Positions 26,783 to 34,226 of a stretch of DNA of 64,000 bases are shown here, one piece after another; positions within the stretch are counted from its first letter, which is position 1; every line of letters starts with the position of its first letter. The notes below the pieces were generated by a model that saw nothing but the letters and a program-made list of their open reading frames with translations, was not told the DNA's origin and did no database searches. This stretch comes from Labedella endophytica (GTDB taxonomy: Bacteria > Actinomycetota > Actinomycetes > Actinomycetales > Microbacteriaceae). The translations under genes were made by a program, and so were the position numbers. The stretch is from NCBI RefSeq assembly GCF_003990045.1, contig NZ_RZGZ01000005.1:1-64000 (forward strand), written 5' to 3'.

Positions 26783-27328
26783 CTATCCCGCCGAGGCAGC
26801 GCGGTGGAGCGCACTCAGCTCGACATAGGTCGTAGCGTTCCTCCGCAACCCGTCGACCTCCTCCTCGGTGAGCGATCGGCGCACTCTCGCGGGCACGCCG
26901 GCCACGAGGCTCCGGGGAGGTACGACGGTCCCCTCGAGCACGACGGCTCCCCCGGCGACGAGGCATTCCTCGCCGATCTCGGCGCCGCTCAGGACCACCG
27001 CTCCCATGCCGATGAGGCTGCCGTCCCCGATCCGACAGCCGTGCACGACGGCATTGTGTCCGACGGAGACCCCGACCCCGATCGAGACGCCGTGTCCGGC
27101 ATCGACGTGCACCGCGACGCCGTCCTGCAGGTTGCTGCGTTCTCCGATCTCGATCGGGGCACGTTCCGCGCGGAGCACCGCGTTGTACCAGACACTCGCG
27201 CCGGCACCGATTGTCACGTTCCCGACGATCCGGGCGCCCGGCGCGAGGAAGGCGTCCTCCGCGACCCGAGGCGCCGGCACTCCCGGCAGGGACAATGGCG
27301 GGCTGGCGGCGTCGGTCTCTTCGCTCAT
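26783..27328 (-). CDS. Gamma-carbonic-anhydrase-like hexapeptide protein
   Basis: A 181-residue left-handed beta-helix protein of the YrdA/PaaY type, made of hexapeptide repeats (VGNVTIGAGASVWYNAVLRAE, IGERSNLQDG and others). Candidate zinc ligands His74, His91 and His96 are in the right order, with the partner Arg in VLRAE and QDG ahead of the first His. These proteins form trimers; some hydrate CO2, others act on CoA thioesters, and many are untested. The ATG at 27328 is 6 nt from a TAGCGT element, suggesting a leaderless mRNA. Confidence 0.88.
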   Translation of the reverse strand: MSEETDAASPPLSLPGVPAPRVAEDAFLAPGARIVGNVTIGAGASVWYNAVLRAERAPIEIGERSNLQDGVAVHVDAGHGVSIGVGVSVGHNAVVHGCRIGDGSLIGMGAVVLSGAEIGEECLVAGGAVVLEGTVVPPRSLVAGVPARVRRSLTEEEVDGLRRNATTYVELSALHRAASAG

Positions 27329-27334
27329 TCCGCA

Positions 27335-27340
27335 ACGCTA
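27335..27340 (-). promoter_or_regulatory. Leaderless -10 for the gamma-carbonic-anhydrase-like gene
   Basis: TAGCGT on the minus strand, exactly 6 nt before the ATG at 27328. Confidence 0.6.
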
Positions 27341-27446
27341 GTCCGTCCATCCCGACGAGAGGAGGTCGGCCTGGGGAGAACGACCCGCCCCCAGATCCGG
27401 GGGACGGTCCCCTGCGACGACCGGGGCCTCTGGCAGAGTGTGCGAC

Positions 27447-30400
27447 ATGACCGAATCGCCGCACGCTCGGACCAGCCCGACGCCGAGATTCTGGCCGTCG
27501 TCGCCCCAGGATCTCGTCGACACCACCCTCTGCCCGTCGTGCTTCCGACGGCTGCCCGGCGCGGTGTGCGGATTCTGCGGTCTCGATCTCCGCTCACCGC
27601 TCTCCGCCGAACTCCTCGCGGTCGCTCGCTCGATCGTGCGCACCGAGTCCGAGCGACAGACGATCATCGCGCAAATCCGGCAGGAGGCGCTGGAGCGATC
27701 GGCGATCCCGGCCTCGCCCACCCCCGCCCGCCGCGCCCCACAGCCGTTCGCTCCGCCGTCTGCGCCGTCTGCGCCGTCTGCAACGTCAACGTCTGGCCCG
27801 TCAGCGTCTGACCCGTCAGCGATCGCCGCATCGGATACCGCGGCCGCTGGTGCGTGGCCTGCCGAGCCCGAGTCGCGGACGGCCACGACCGTCGGTCCTC
27901 CGCCGAGTCACATCCCTCGTGATCCCGGTGAGGCGAAGCGATCGCCCGGTCAGATCCTGCTCCTCACAGCCGGCGTCGTCATGGTGTCCGTGGCCGCCAT
28001 CTTCTTCGCGGTCCTCGCCTACGTCGTCGCGTCCGTGGAACTCCGATCGGTCCTCACCGCGGTGGCGAGCCTCGTCGTACTCGGCATCGCCTGGGCGCTG
28101 CGTTCGCGTCACCTGGCCGGGACGGCCGAGGGGGTCGCGGTCATCGGAGTCGTCTTACTCCTGCTCGACGTCTGGATCATCCGGCTCAACCGATTGTTCG
28201 ACGCCGACGCGCTCGACGCCTGGCTCTACACGGGGATCGCGTTCGCGGTTCTCATCGGAGTGCTGCTCGCGACCTCCCGGCTCACCGGATTGCGGTCGAC
28301 GTCGGTGTCGGCCGCCGTCATCGCACCCGTCGGTCTGTTCTCTCTCGTGGTGGGGGCGACGGCCTCCCTCGCGGACGATTCGACCCGGGGCATGCTCGGA
28401 GCGGTGAGCGCGATGCTCCTGATCGCCCTCGAGCGCACCGCGCGGGTACCCGGCCCCGAGCGCGTCGTCCTCCGAGCGGTATCGCTCGTCGCGGGAGCCG
28501 TCGCGACCGCCATGGCCGCCCTGGCGTTCCCGTCGTTGACCGAAGCGGGCGCTCCCCTGGCCCTGACCATCACGACCGCAGCATGGTCGCTCGTGATCGG
28601 CGTTCTGCACCCTCGCTCGACATCCCCGGTCGGCGCTGCCTGGACGGTGCTCGCGTCGATCGGGCTCGCCCTCTCGGTGAGCGGTCTCGCCTTCGCCACC
28701 GCCCCGGCGCTCGGCGCGAGCTCCCCCGCGGACGACGCGTGGCGTCCCACACTCCTCGTGCTCGGCGCGACCGTCATCCTCGCGATCGCACGGAGAGTGG
28801 GGTCCGCCCTCCGTGCCACACTCCGTGTGGCAGCGGCGATCGTGAGCGGGATCGGTGCCCTTGCCGTCGTCCCGCCCCTCTGGGTGATCCTCGACGCTCT
28901 CGCGGACACACTGACCGCGGCGTGGTTCCGGTCGGGAGTCCTCGATCCGCTCGTCGCGCGAGCCGACGGGATCGCGGAATCGGCCTTCGGGGTGGCCGCG
29001 ACCGCGCTCCTCTCACGGGTCGCCCTGCGGATCATCGGCCGGACCGCTTTCGCGCGGGGCGCCGCCTGGGTCCCCGTGGTCCTCGTCGCGATCGCCGTCA
29101 CGGCCGGCGCCCTCGCCGTGCCGTGGGCTCTCGCGTCGGTCGCCCTGCTCCTCGTGGGGGCGACGGTGTCCCTGGCCACGGCGAGACGACGGCGGCTGCC
29201 GGCCGTCGTGCGGGCGAGCGCTTTCGGCTGCGGTATCGGTCTACTCGTGCTGTGTGCGGCCCTCGCTCCCGCGAGTTCAGCCGCCTGGCCGATCATCACG
29301 CTACTCGTCGTCCTGGCCGCAGTGGCTGCGCGCCTCCTCGCCGCGGACGGGCGCGTGCCCGGACGCCCCCTCCCCGTCATCGCGTCGATCGCTGCGACCC
29401 TCATCGCCCTCGGTGCGGGGGGCGTCGCCCCGTCCTGGATCGCCACGATCGGCACCGCAGCCCCGCGGGTCCCCGACGCCTTTGGGGTCGCCGCCGTCGG
29501 CGCCGTGATCCTCGTCGTCCTCGCTCTGCTCGGCGATCGGGTGCCCCGGGTCGACGCGATCGTCACCGCGGCGATCGCGACGGTCGCGACTCTCGGCGCC
29601 TGGCTCGCCGTCGCCGTCGTCCAGACCGCATGGTCGGACGTCGGCTGGCGCGTCGCGCTCGCCGCGGTCGTTCTCGTCGCCCAGGGGGCCTGGTTGCGCG
29701 CATCGCGTCCGGTGCCGCCGCGCATCATCGCCGCCGCGACGTGCGTGCCGACGACCGCGATCCTCGCGGCGGAACTCTCCGTGCTCCTCGCGCGCTCTGT
29801 CGAGGGCCTCGGCACTCTGGCCGCCGCAACCGTCCTCGTGCTCGTTGCCGCCGTCGGTGCGGTGCGGTCGAACGCCAGCCGCGGGACCGCTCCCTCCGTG
29901 GAGCCCACCCGGAACCGGGCCCGTGTCGCGCTCGCCGCAGAGATCGCCCTCTTCGTCACGGGAGGAGCGGTCGTCGTCCTCACCGCGATCGAGGGATCCC
30001 CGATCGGTCCGCTCTCCCTGCTCGTCCTCGCCGTCGCGCCCGTCCTGGTGGCGTTCCGCCCCATCGGCGACCGCTACCCACGCCGTCACCTCGCGTGGTT
30101 CGGCGCTCTCCTCGCGGTGGGTGCCCTCTGGTGGTTCCTCGGCGATCGGGGTGAGGAGACCATCGAGTACTACTCGCTCCCCGTCGCCGGGCTGCTCCTC
30201 GTCATCGCCTCCGTCTCCCTCGTCATCCGGCGCCGCGACTCCTCGCATGCGCCGACCTCACCCTCCCGGCTGCTCGGGACCGAAGCCGTCCTGGCCGGGG
30301 CCATCACCGTGGCCGTCCTCCCCAGCACCTTCGCATCCACCACCGGCGACTCTCTGCGTGGCCAGCTGGTCGTCGGGGCCGGACTGCTGCTCCTCCTCGT

Positions 30401-31286
30401 GTGCCTCGTCGCCGTCCGCGACACGGCCACGGTGCGTGCTCGATCGATCGGATGGTTCGGAGCCGTCGTCGCCGTCGCGGCCCCCGTCCTGATCGGTTCC
30501 CTCGCGAACCCCCTCCGAGCGGGCGACGAGGCTGTGGCCGAACGGCTGTGGTTGCTCGCCGTCGTCTCCGTCGCCCTCCTCGGCGGGGCCATCACCGTAT
30601 CCCGGCTGCGTCCGTCGCTCGCGCTCGGTCACGTCGCAGCGACCGCCTCGGGCCCCACCATCGCGATCGTCATCGCGCTCGCCGTCTTGCGCGGAGAGAT
30701 CGGAGGCACGTCGGCACTCCCGTGGTTGCTCGTGATCTGCGCCATCGCGGTGGTCGCGACGACGAGGCCCGAACGGATCGCATCGATCACCGTGACCACG
30801 TCCGTCGTCGGGGGCATCGGTGTGGGCATCGCGATGCTCGGCGCCGTTCCAGACGTCGAGTGGGTGAGTGTCCCGCTCGGATCCGCCGCCGTCGTGGCCG
30901 GGGCGCTCGCCCTCCGACGACGACCAGACGCTCGATCCTGGCCGATGCTCGCTCCGGGGCTCGTGCTCTTGCTCCTTCCGTCCCTCGCGCATGACTTCGG
31001 CGACACAACGCTGTGGCGGGTGGTGGCCGTCGGTGTCGCCGCAGTGGTCGTCCTCCTCATCGGGGTGTGGTGGCGTCTGCAGGCTCCGCTCGTCATCGGA
31101 GGAGTCGTCGTCATCGTCCACGCCCTCGCGCAGCTGTGGCCCTGGATCTCGGGGCTCTACGAGGCCGGCTACTGGTGGCTGTGGGCGGGGATCGGAGGAA
31201 CGGTGCTCATCGTCTTCGCCGCCCGCTACGAGCAGCGGATGCGCGACATCCGCTCGGCGAGGACGGCGCTCCTGGCCCTTCGGTGA
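27447..31286 (+). CDS. Giant multi-spanning membrane protein with N-terminal zinc ribbon (SCO7613-like)
   Basis: A 1,279-residue protein. Near the N-terminus CPSCFRRLPGAVCGFCG forms a zinc ribbon (two CxxC pairs), followed by a helix and then a low-complexity Pro/Ala/Ser stretch (residues ~85-150). From residue ~170 to the end there are some 35-40 hydrophobic segments in Leu/Val/Ala-rich blocks. Large membrane proteins of this build in Actinobacteria are annotated by similarity to Streptomyces SCO7613; no function is established. A GTG at 27438 is an alternative start. It is the longest gene here and stands alone; its stop codon lies within a DtxR/IdeR-like box for dps. Confidence 0.75.
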   Translation: MTESPHARTSPTPRFWPSSPQDLVDTTLCPSCFRRLPGAVCGFCGLDLRSPLSAELLAVARSIVRTESERQTIIAQIRQEALERSAIPASPTPARRAPQPFAPPSAPSAPSATSTSGPSASDPSAIAASDTAAAGAWPAEPESRTATTVGPPPSHIPRDPGEAKRSPGQILLLTAGVVMVSVAAIFFAVLAYVVASVELRSVLTAVASLVVLGIAWALRSRHLAGTAEGVAVIGVVLLLLDVWIIRLNRLFDADALDAWLYTGIAFAVLIGVLLATSRLTGLRSTSVSAAVIAPVGLFSLVVGATASLADDSTRGMLGAVSAMLLIALERTARVPGPERVVLRAVSLVAGAVATAMAALAFPSLTEAGAPLALTITTAAWSLVIGVLHPRSTSPVGAAWTVLASIGLALSVSGLAFATAPALGASSPADDAWRPTLLVLGATVILAIARRVGSALRATLRVAAAIVSGIGALAVVPPLWVILDALADTLTAAWFRSGVLDPLVARADGIAESAFGVAATALLSRVALRIIGRTAFARGAAWVPVVLVAIAVTAGALAVPWALASVALLLVGATVSLATARRRRLPAVVRASAFGCGIGLLVLCAALAPASSAAWPIITLLVVLAAVAARLLAADGRVPGRPLPVIASIAATLIALGAGGVAPSWIATIGTAAPRVPDAFGVAAVGAVILVVLALLGDRVPRVDAIVTAAIATVATLGAWLAVAVVQTAWSDVGWRVALAAVVLVAQGAWLRASRPVPPRIIAAATCVPTTAILAAELSVLLARSVEGLGTLAAATVLVLVAAVGAVRSNASRGTAPSVEPTRNRARVALAAEIALFVTGGAVVVLTAIEGSPIGPLSLLVLAVAPVLVAFRPIGDRYPRRHLAWFGALLAVGALWWFLGDRGEETIEYYSLPVAGLLLVIASVSLVIRRRDSSHAPTSPSRLLGTEAVLAGAITVAVLPSTFASTTGDSLRGQLVVGAGLLLLLVCLVAVRDTATVRARSIGWFGAVVAVAAPVLIGSLANPLRAGDEAVAERLWLLAVVSVALLGGAITVSRLRPSLALGHVAATASGPTIAIVIALAVLRGEIGGTSALPWLLVICAIAVVATTRPERIASITVTTSVVGGIGVGIAMLGAVPDVEWVSVPLGSAAVVAGALALRRRPDARSWPMLAPGLVLLLLPSLAHDFGDTTLWRVVAVGVAAVVVLLIGVWWRLQAPLVIGGVVVIVHALAQLWPWISGLYEAGYWWLWAGIGGTVLIVFAARYEQRMRDIRSARTALLALR

Positions 31287-31297
31287 GGCTTGCCTTA
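31279..31297. promoter_or_regulatory. Candidate DtxR/IdeR iron box upstream of dps
   Basis: TTCGGTGAGGCTTGCCTTA matches 14 of 19 positions of the IdeR consensus TTAGGTTAGGCTAACCTAA. It is ~45 bp upstream of the likely -35 of dps. Iron control of ferritin-like genes by DtxR/IdeR is known in corynebacteria and mycobacteria. Confidence 0.5.
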
Positions 31298-31343
31298 GAA
31301 GAAAACCCCAGGTCAAACGCAACTAAGCCGAGCCTTGTCTTGC

Positions 31344-31371
31344 TTGCGGAATGACGAGGGACGCGTACGGT
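31344..31371 (+). promoter_or_regulatory. Candidate dps promoter
   Basis: TTGCGG, a 16-bp spacer, then TACGGT; a start near 31378 leaves a short leader with the AAGGAGAG ribosome site of dps. Confidence 0.45.
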
Positions 31372-31400
31372 TGTACCCAGTAGACCTCAAGGAGAGCAGC

Positions 31401-31883
31401 ATGACCGATATCACCGTTTCCCAGACCTCCGTCAGCCCCGACGTCGCCGCCGGCGTCGCCCAGTTCCTCAGCCCCCTCGTGATCGACCTCACGGCGATCG
31501 TCGTCAACGGCAAGCAGGCTCACTGGCACGTGCGCGGAGCGAACTTCATCGGCGTGCACGAGCTGCTGGACGACGTCGTCGCCCACGCCCAGGAGTGGGC
31601 CGACCTCGCCGCGGAGCGCATCGTCGCTCTCGGCCTGCCGATCGACGCCCGCCTCGCGACTGTCGCGTCGAAGACCACGACCGGTACGCTGACCGCCGGA
31701 TTCCAGCAGTCCGACAACACGATCGCCGAGATCGTCGCTCAGATCGACGCAGCGCTCGTGGGCGTGCACGCCGCCGTCGACGAACTGGGCGAGATCGACG
31801 CCTCGAGTCAGGACGTCGCGATCGAGATCGCCCGTGGCCTCGAGAAGGACCGCTGGTTCCTCGTCGCCCACATCAGCAAGTAG
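31401..31883 (+). CDS. dps: Dps, DNA-protecting ferritin-like protein
   Basis: Forms a 12-subunit shell that oxidises and stores Fe(II) and protects DNA from peroxide. The 160-residue protein has the inter-subunit ferroxidase signature: His in KQAHWHVRGANF, then ELLDDVVAHAQEWADLAAER with the Asp and Glu ligands. The first ~15 residues (Ser/Thr/Val rich) are a flexible tail. The ATG at 31401 has a strong AAGGAGAG site. A long bidirectional hairpin follows the stop. An IdeR-like box upstream suggests iron control. Confidence 0.95.
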   Translation: MTDITVSQTSVSPDVAAGVAQFLSPLVIDLTAIVVNGKQAHWHVRGANFIGVHELLDDVVAHAQEWADLAAERIVALGLPIDARLATVASKTTTGTLTAGFQQSDNTIAEIVAQIDAALVGVHAAVDELGEIDASSQDVAIEIARGLEKDRWFLVAHISK

Positions 31884-31910
31884 TCGGTCGTACCTCTCCG
31901 CACTCCGAAT

Positions 31911-31953
31911 ATGACGAAGGACCCTCCCGATGACCGGGAGGGTCCTTCGTCAT
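31911..31953. terminator. Bidirectional hairpin terminator, 19-bp stem
   Basis: A perfect inverted repeat (31911-31929 pairs with 31935-31953, loop ATGAC) separates the convergent dps and nei genes. Confidence 0.9.
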
Positions 31954-31981
31954 GTCCGGCGCGGGCCGGGTCTCGGTCTCG

Positions 31982-32992
31982 TCAGGCCTGGCAGACCGGG
32001 CACCAGTAGAGCTTGCGCGCACCCATCTCCTCGAGGACGATCGACGTCCCGCACACGCGACACGGCAGACCCTCACGCTTGTACACCCAGTGACGATCGG
32101 CGCGGTGCGACATCGCTCGTCGGTAGCCGGCCTCGTCGAGATCGTCCATCGTCATCATCTGCCCCGTCTCGACCCCGATCCGAAGCAGCTCCACCCAGTC
32201 TCGCCAGAGGGCGCGCAACGTGTCCGTGGGGACGAGCTTCCCTGCCGTGTGCGGGTTGAGGCGTGCCCGGAAGAGGAGCTCCGCGCGATACACGTTGCCG
32301 ATCCCGCTGACGACCGACTGGTCCATCAGGAGGAGACCGATCGCGACGCCCCGCTTCCCCGCGCGTTCGACGAAGCGCCGTTCCCCCGTTTCGATCTCGT
32401 CCACGAGAGGATCCGGCCCCAAGCGGTCGATGACGGCCTGGACGCCGACGGCGTCGAGCAGCTCGCACGCGGTCGGTCCGCGGAGGTCCGCGACGGCGTC
32501 CTGCGTCAGCAAACGCACCCGGACGGCGCCGACGGGAGGCGCCGGGAACGACTCGCCCTCCTGCTCCGGGAGGTCATTCGTCTGCTCCGACATGCGCACG
32601 CGGGATCGACGGGGAGCTCCGATGCTCGACACCGAGTCCTCGAACGCACCGTCGGCGACCGTGTCGGAACGACCCTCGGCCGGGAGGACCGTGCCGCGCT
32701 GATTGGTCTGCCCCATCCGCCCACCGGCCGACATGATGGTCGGATCCGTGTCGATCCGCCCGGCGAAGTCCCACGCCCCGTAGAGCCCCAGGTGCACGCG
32801 GAGGAACACTCCCCCGTCGAACTCGAGGAACATCTGCTTGCCCACGGCGACGGCACCGAGCATCTCGCGCCCATCGAGCACCGTCGCTCCCTCCGCGAAC
32901 CGTCCCTGTGGCGACGACGCCGTCACCCGGCGACCGACGAAGTTGTGCCCGAACTGACGGGCGATGCGGTGGACGGAATGACCCTCAGGCAT
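31982..32992 (-). CDS. nei: Formamidopyrimidine/endonuclease VIII family DNA glycosylase (Nei-like)
   Basis: Base-excision repair enzyme that removes oxidised bases and cuts the abasic site. It begins MPEGHSVHRIA, with the catalytic Pro2 and Glu3, has SGIGNVYRAELLF in the helix-two-turns-helix, and ends in a zinc finger (CRVCG, then CPVC). At 336 residues it is longer than the usual ~260-290 because of a ~70-residue polar insert (residues ~82-154) in the N-terminal beta domain. The ATG at 32992 lies inside the end of rpiB (8-bp overlap), so it is probably co-translated. Confidence 0.92.
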   Translation of the reverse strand: MPEGHSVHRIARQFGHNFVGRRVTASSPQGRFAEGATVLDGREMLGAVAVGKQMFLEFDGGVFLRVHLGLYGAWDFAGRIDTDPTIMSAGGRMGQTNQRGTVLPAEGRSDTVADGAFEDSVSSIGAPRRSRVRMSEQTNDLPEQEGESFPAPPVGAVRVRLLTQDAVADLRGPTACELLDAVGVQAVIDRLGPDPLVDEIETGERRFVERAGKRGVAIGLLLMDQSVVSGIGNVYRAELLFRARLNPHTAGKLVPTDTLRALWRDWVELLRIGVETGQMMTMDDLDEAGYRRAMSHRADRHWVYKREGLPCRVCGTSIVLEEMGARKLYWCPVCQA

Positions 32993-33458
32993 CGGTGGGG
33001 CGCGACTCCTCGTACGCGGCGATCTGGCCGATGCGCCGCACGTGGCGCTCATCGTGTGAGAACGGCTCGGCGATGAAGGCGTCGATGAACGAGATCGCCT
33101 CGTCCTCGGGGTGCTGACGCGCTCCGATCGAGATCACATTGGCGTCGTTGTGTTGACGGGCGAGCAGCGCCGTGCTCTCGTTCCACACGAGGGCGGCCCG
33201 GATGCCGTCGACCTTGTTCGCGGCGATCTGCTCGCCGTTACCCGAACCGCCGAAGACCACTCCGAGCGCGTCGACCCCCGCCGCCTGATCGCGCACGACC
33301 GCTTCGGCCGCCGCGATGCAGAACGCGGGGTAGTCGTCGAGCGGCTCGTAGGACGTGGGACCGTGATCGACGACCTCATGGCCGGCCCGGATCAAGTGGT
33401 CCTGCAGCCGACGGGACAACTCGAGTCCGGCGTGATCGGTGGCGATGTGGATGCGCAT
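32985..33458 (-). CDS. rpiB: Ribose-5-phosphate isomerase B
   Basis: Interconverts ribulose-5-phosphate and ribose-5-phosphate in the pentose phosphate pathway. The 157-residue protein has the RpiB/LacAB features IATDHAGLELS, VVFGGSGNGEQIAANKV and the RQHNDANVISIGAR segment. Actinobacterial enzymes use Glu in place of the Cys of E. coli RpiB, which fits GNGE here. The start ATG is 6 nt after a TAAACT element, pointing to a leaderless transcript that also covers nei. Confidence 0.95.
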   Translation of the reverse strand: MRIHIATDHAGLELSRRLQDHLIRAGHEVVDHGPTSYEPLDDYPAFCIAAAEAVVRDQAAGVDALGVVFGGSGNGEQIAANKVDGIRAALVWNESTALLARQHNDANVISIGARQHPEDEAISFIDAFIAEPFSHDERHVRRIGQIAAYEESRPTDA

Positions 33459-33464
33459 GCGCCC

Positions 33465-33470
33465 AGTTTA
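33465..33470 (-). promoter_or_regulatory. Leaderless -10 for rpiB
   Basis: TAAACT on the minus strand, 6 nt before the ATG at 33458. An ACCTCG / CGAGGT inverted repeat at about 33485-33508 lies just upstream. Confidence 0.6.
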
Positions 33471-33511
33471 GGGTCGTGCGAATACCTCGACGCGCGATCG
33501 ACGAGGTCCGT

Positions 33512-34138
33512 TCAGTCGAAGATCGGGTCGACCGTGCGGGTGCGCTTGAGCTCGAAGAATCCGGGGTAACGGGCCGCCGCGACGATGCCGTCCCACAGCG
33601 CGAGCGCTTCGTCGCCCTTGGGGGCGGGAGAGATCACAGGACCGAAGAAGGCGACGCCGTCGACCGACACGATGGGGGTGCCGACCTCCTGGCCGACGCG
33701 TCCGATCCCGTCGGCGTGGCTTGACCGCATGGGACCGTCGAATTCGTCCGAGTCCGCGTGACGCGCGAAGTCGGCGTCGAGACCGACCTCCTCGAGGGCT
33801 CCCGCGATCACCGAGTCGACGTCTGTGCTGCCGCCCGGGTGGATCCGCGTGCCGAGAGCGTCGTAGAGCGGCTTGACGATCGCGTCGCCGTGCAGCTCCT
33901 TCGCCGCCGAGACGAGGCGCGTGTAGCGCAGCGCGCGCGGGAAGAAGGCGCGGTAGTCCTCCGAGACGTCCTTGTCCTCGTTCAAGACGGCGAGGCTCAT
34001 GATGTGCCAGGTGACGTCGAGGGGGCGCTGCCGCGCGACCTCGTCGACCCACCGGGAGGTCATCCATGCCCAGGGGCAGGACGGATCGAACCAGAAGTCC
34101 ACGGAAACCGGCGCGCTCGTCTGATCGGAGGAAGTCAT
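33512..34138 (-). CDS. DsbA-family protein related to mycothiol-dependent reductase Rv2466c, with CPWA motif
   Basis: A 208-residue thioredoxin-fold protein with a DsbA-type helical insert. It closely follows the Rv2466c pattern: FWFDPSCPWAWMTSRW at the N-terminus, MSLAVLNED, SHADGIGRVGQEVGTP and FFELKRTRT at the C-terminus. Rv2466c has the active site CPWC and uses mycothiol. Here the second cysteine is Ala (Cys21-Pro-Trp-Ala24), so only a monothiol mechanism is possible. No signal peptide is present, so it is cytoplasmic. The ATG follows a TAGAGT leaderless promoter, and rpiB-nei lie downstream on the same strand. Confidence 0.85.
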   Translation of the reverse strand: MTSSDQTSAPVSVDFWFDPSCPWAWMTSRWVDEVARQRPLDVTWHIMSLAVLNEDKDVSEDYRAFFPRALRYTRLVSAAKELHGDAIVKPLYDALGTRIHPGGSTDVDSVIAGALEEVGLDADFARHADSDEFDGPMRSSHADGIGRVGQEVGTPIVSVDGVAFFGPVISPAPKGDEALALWDGIVAAARYPGFFELKRTRTVDPIFD

Positions 34139-34144
34139 GATCCG

Positions 34145-34150
34145 ACTCTA
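34145..34150 (-). promoter_or_regulatory. Leaderless -10 for the DsbA-like gene
   Basis: TAGAGT on the minus strand, 6 nt before the ATG at 34138. Confidence 0.6.
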
Positions 34151-34180
34151 ACGCCCGGGCTCCGGCGCGAGGGCCCGCAC

Positions 34181-34186
34181 TAGGCT
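34181..34186 (+). promoter_or_regulatory. -10 element for pepN
   Basis: TAGGCT, giving a ~35-nt pepN leader that contains a consensus AGGAGG ribosome site (34216-34221). Confidence 0.55.
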
Positions 34187-34226
34187 TGCCGATGGACAGA
34201 ATCCATACAGATCACAGGAGGCACTG

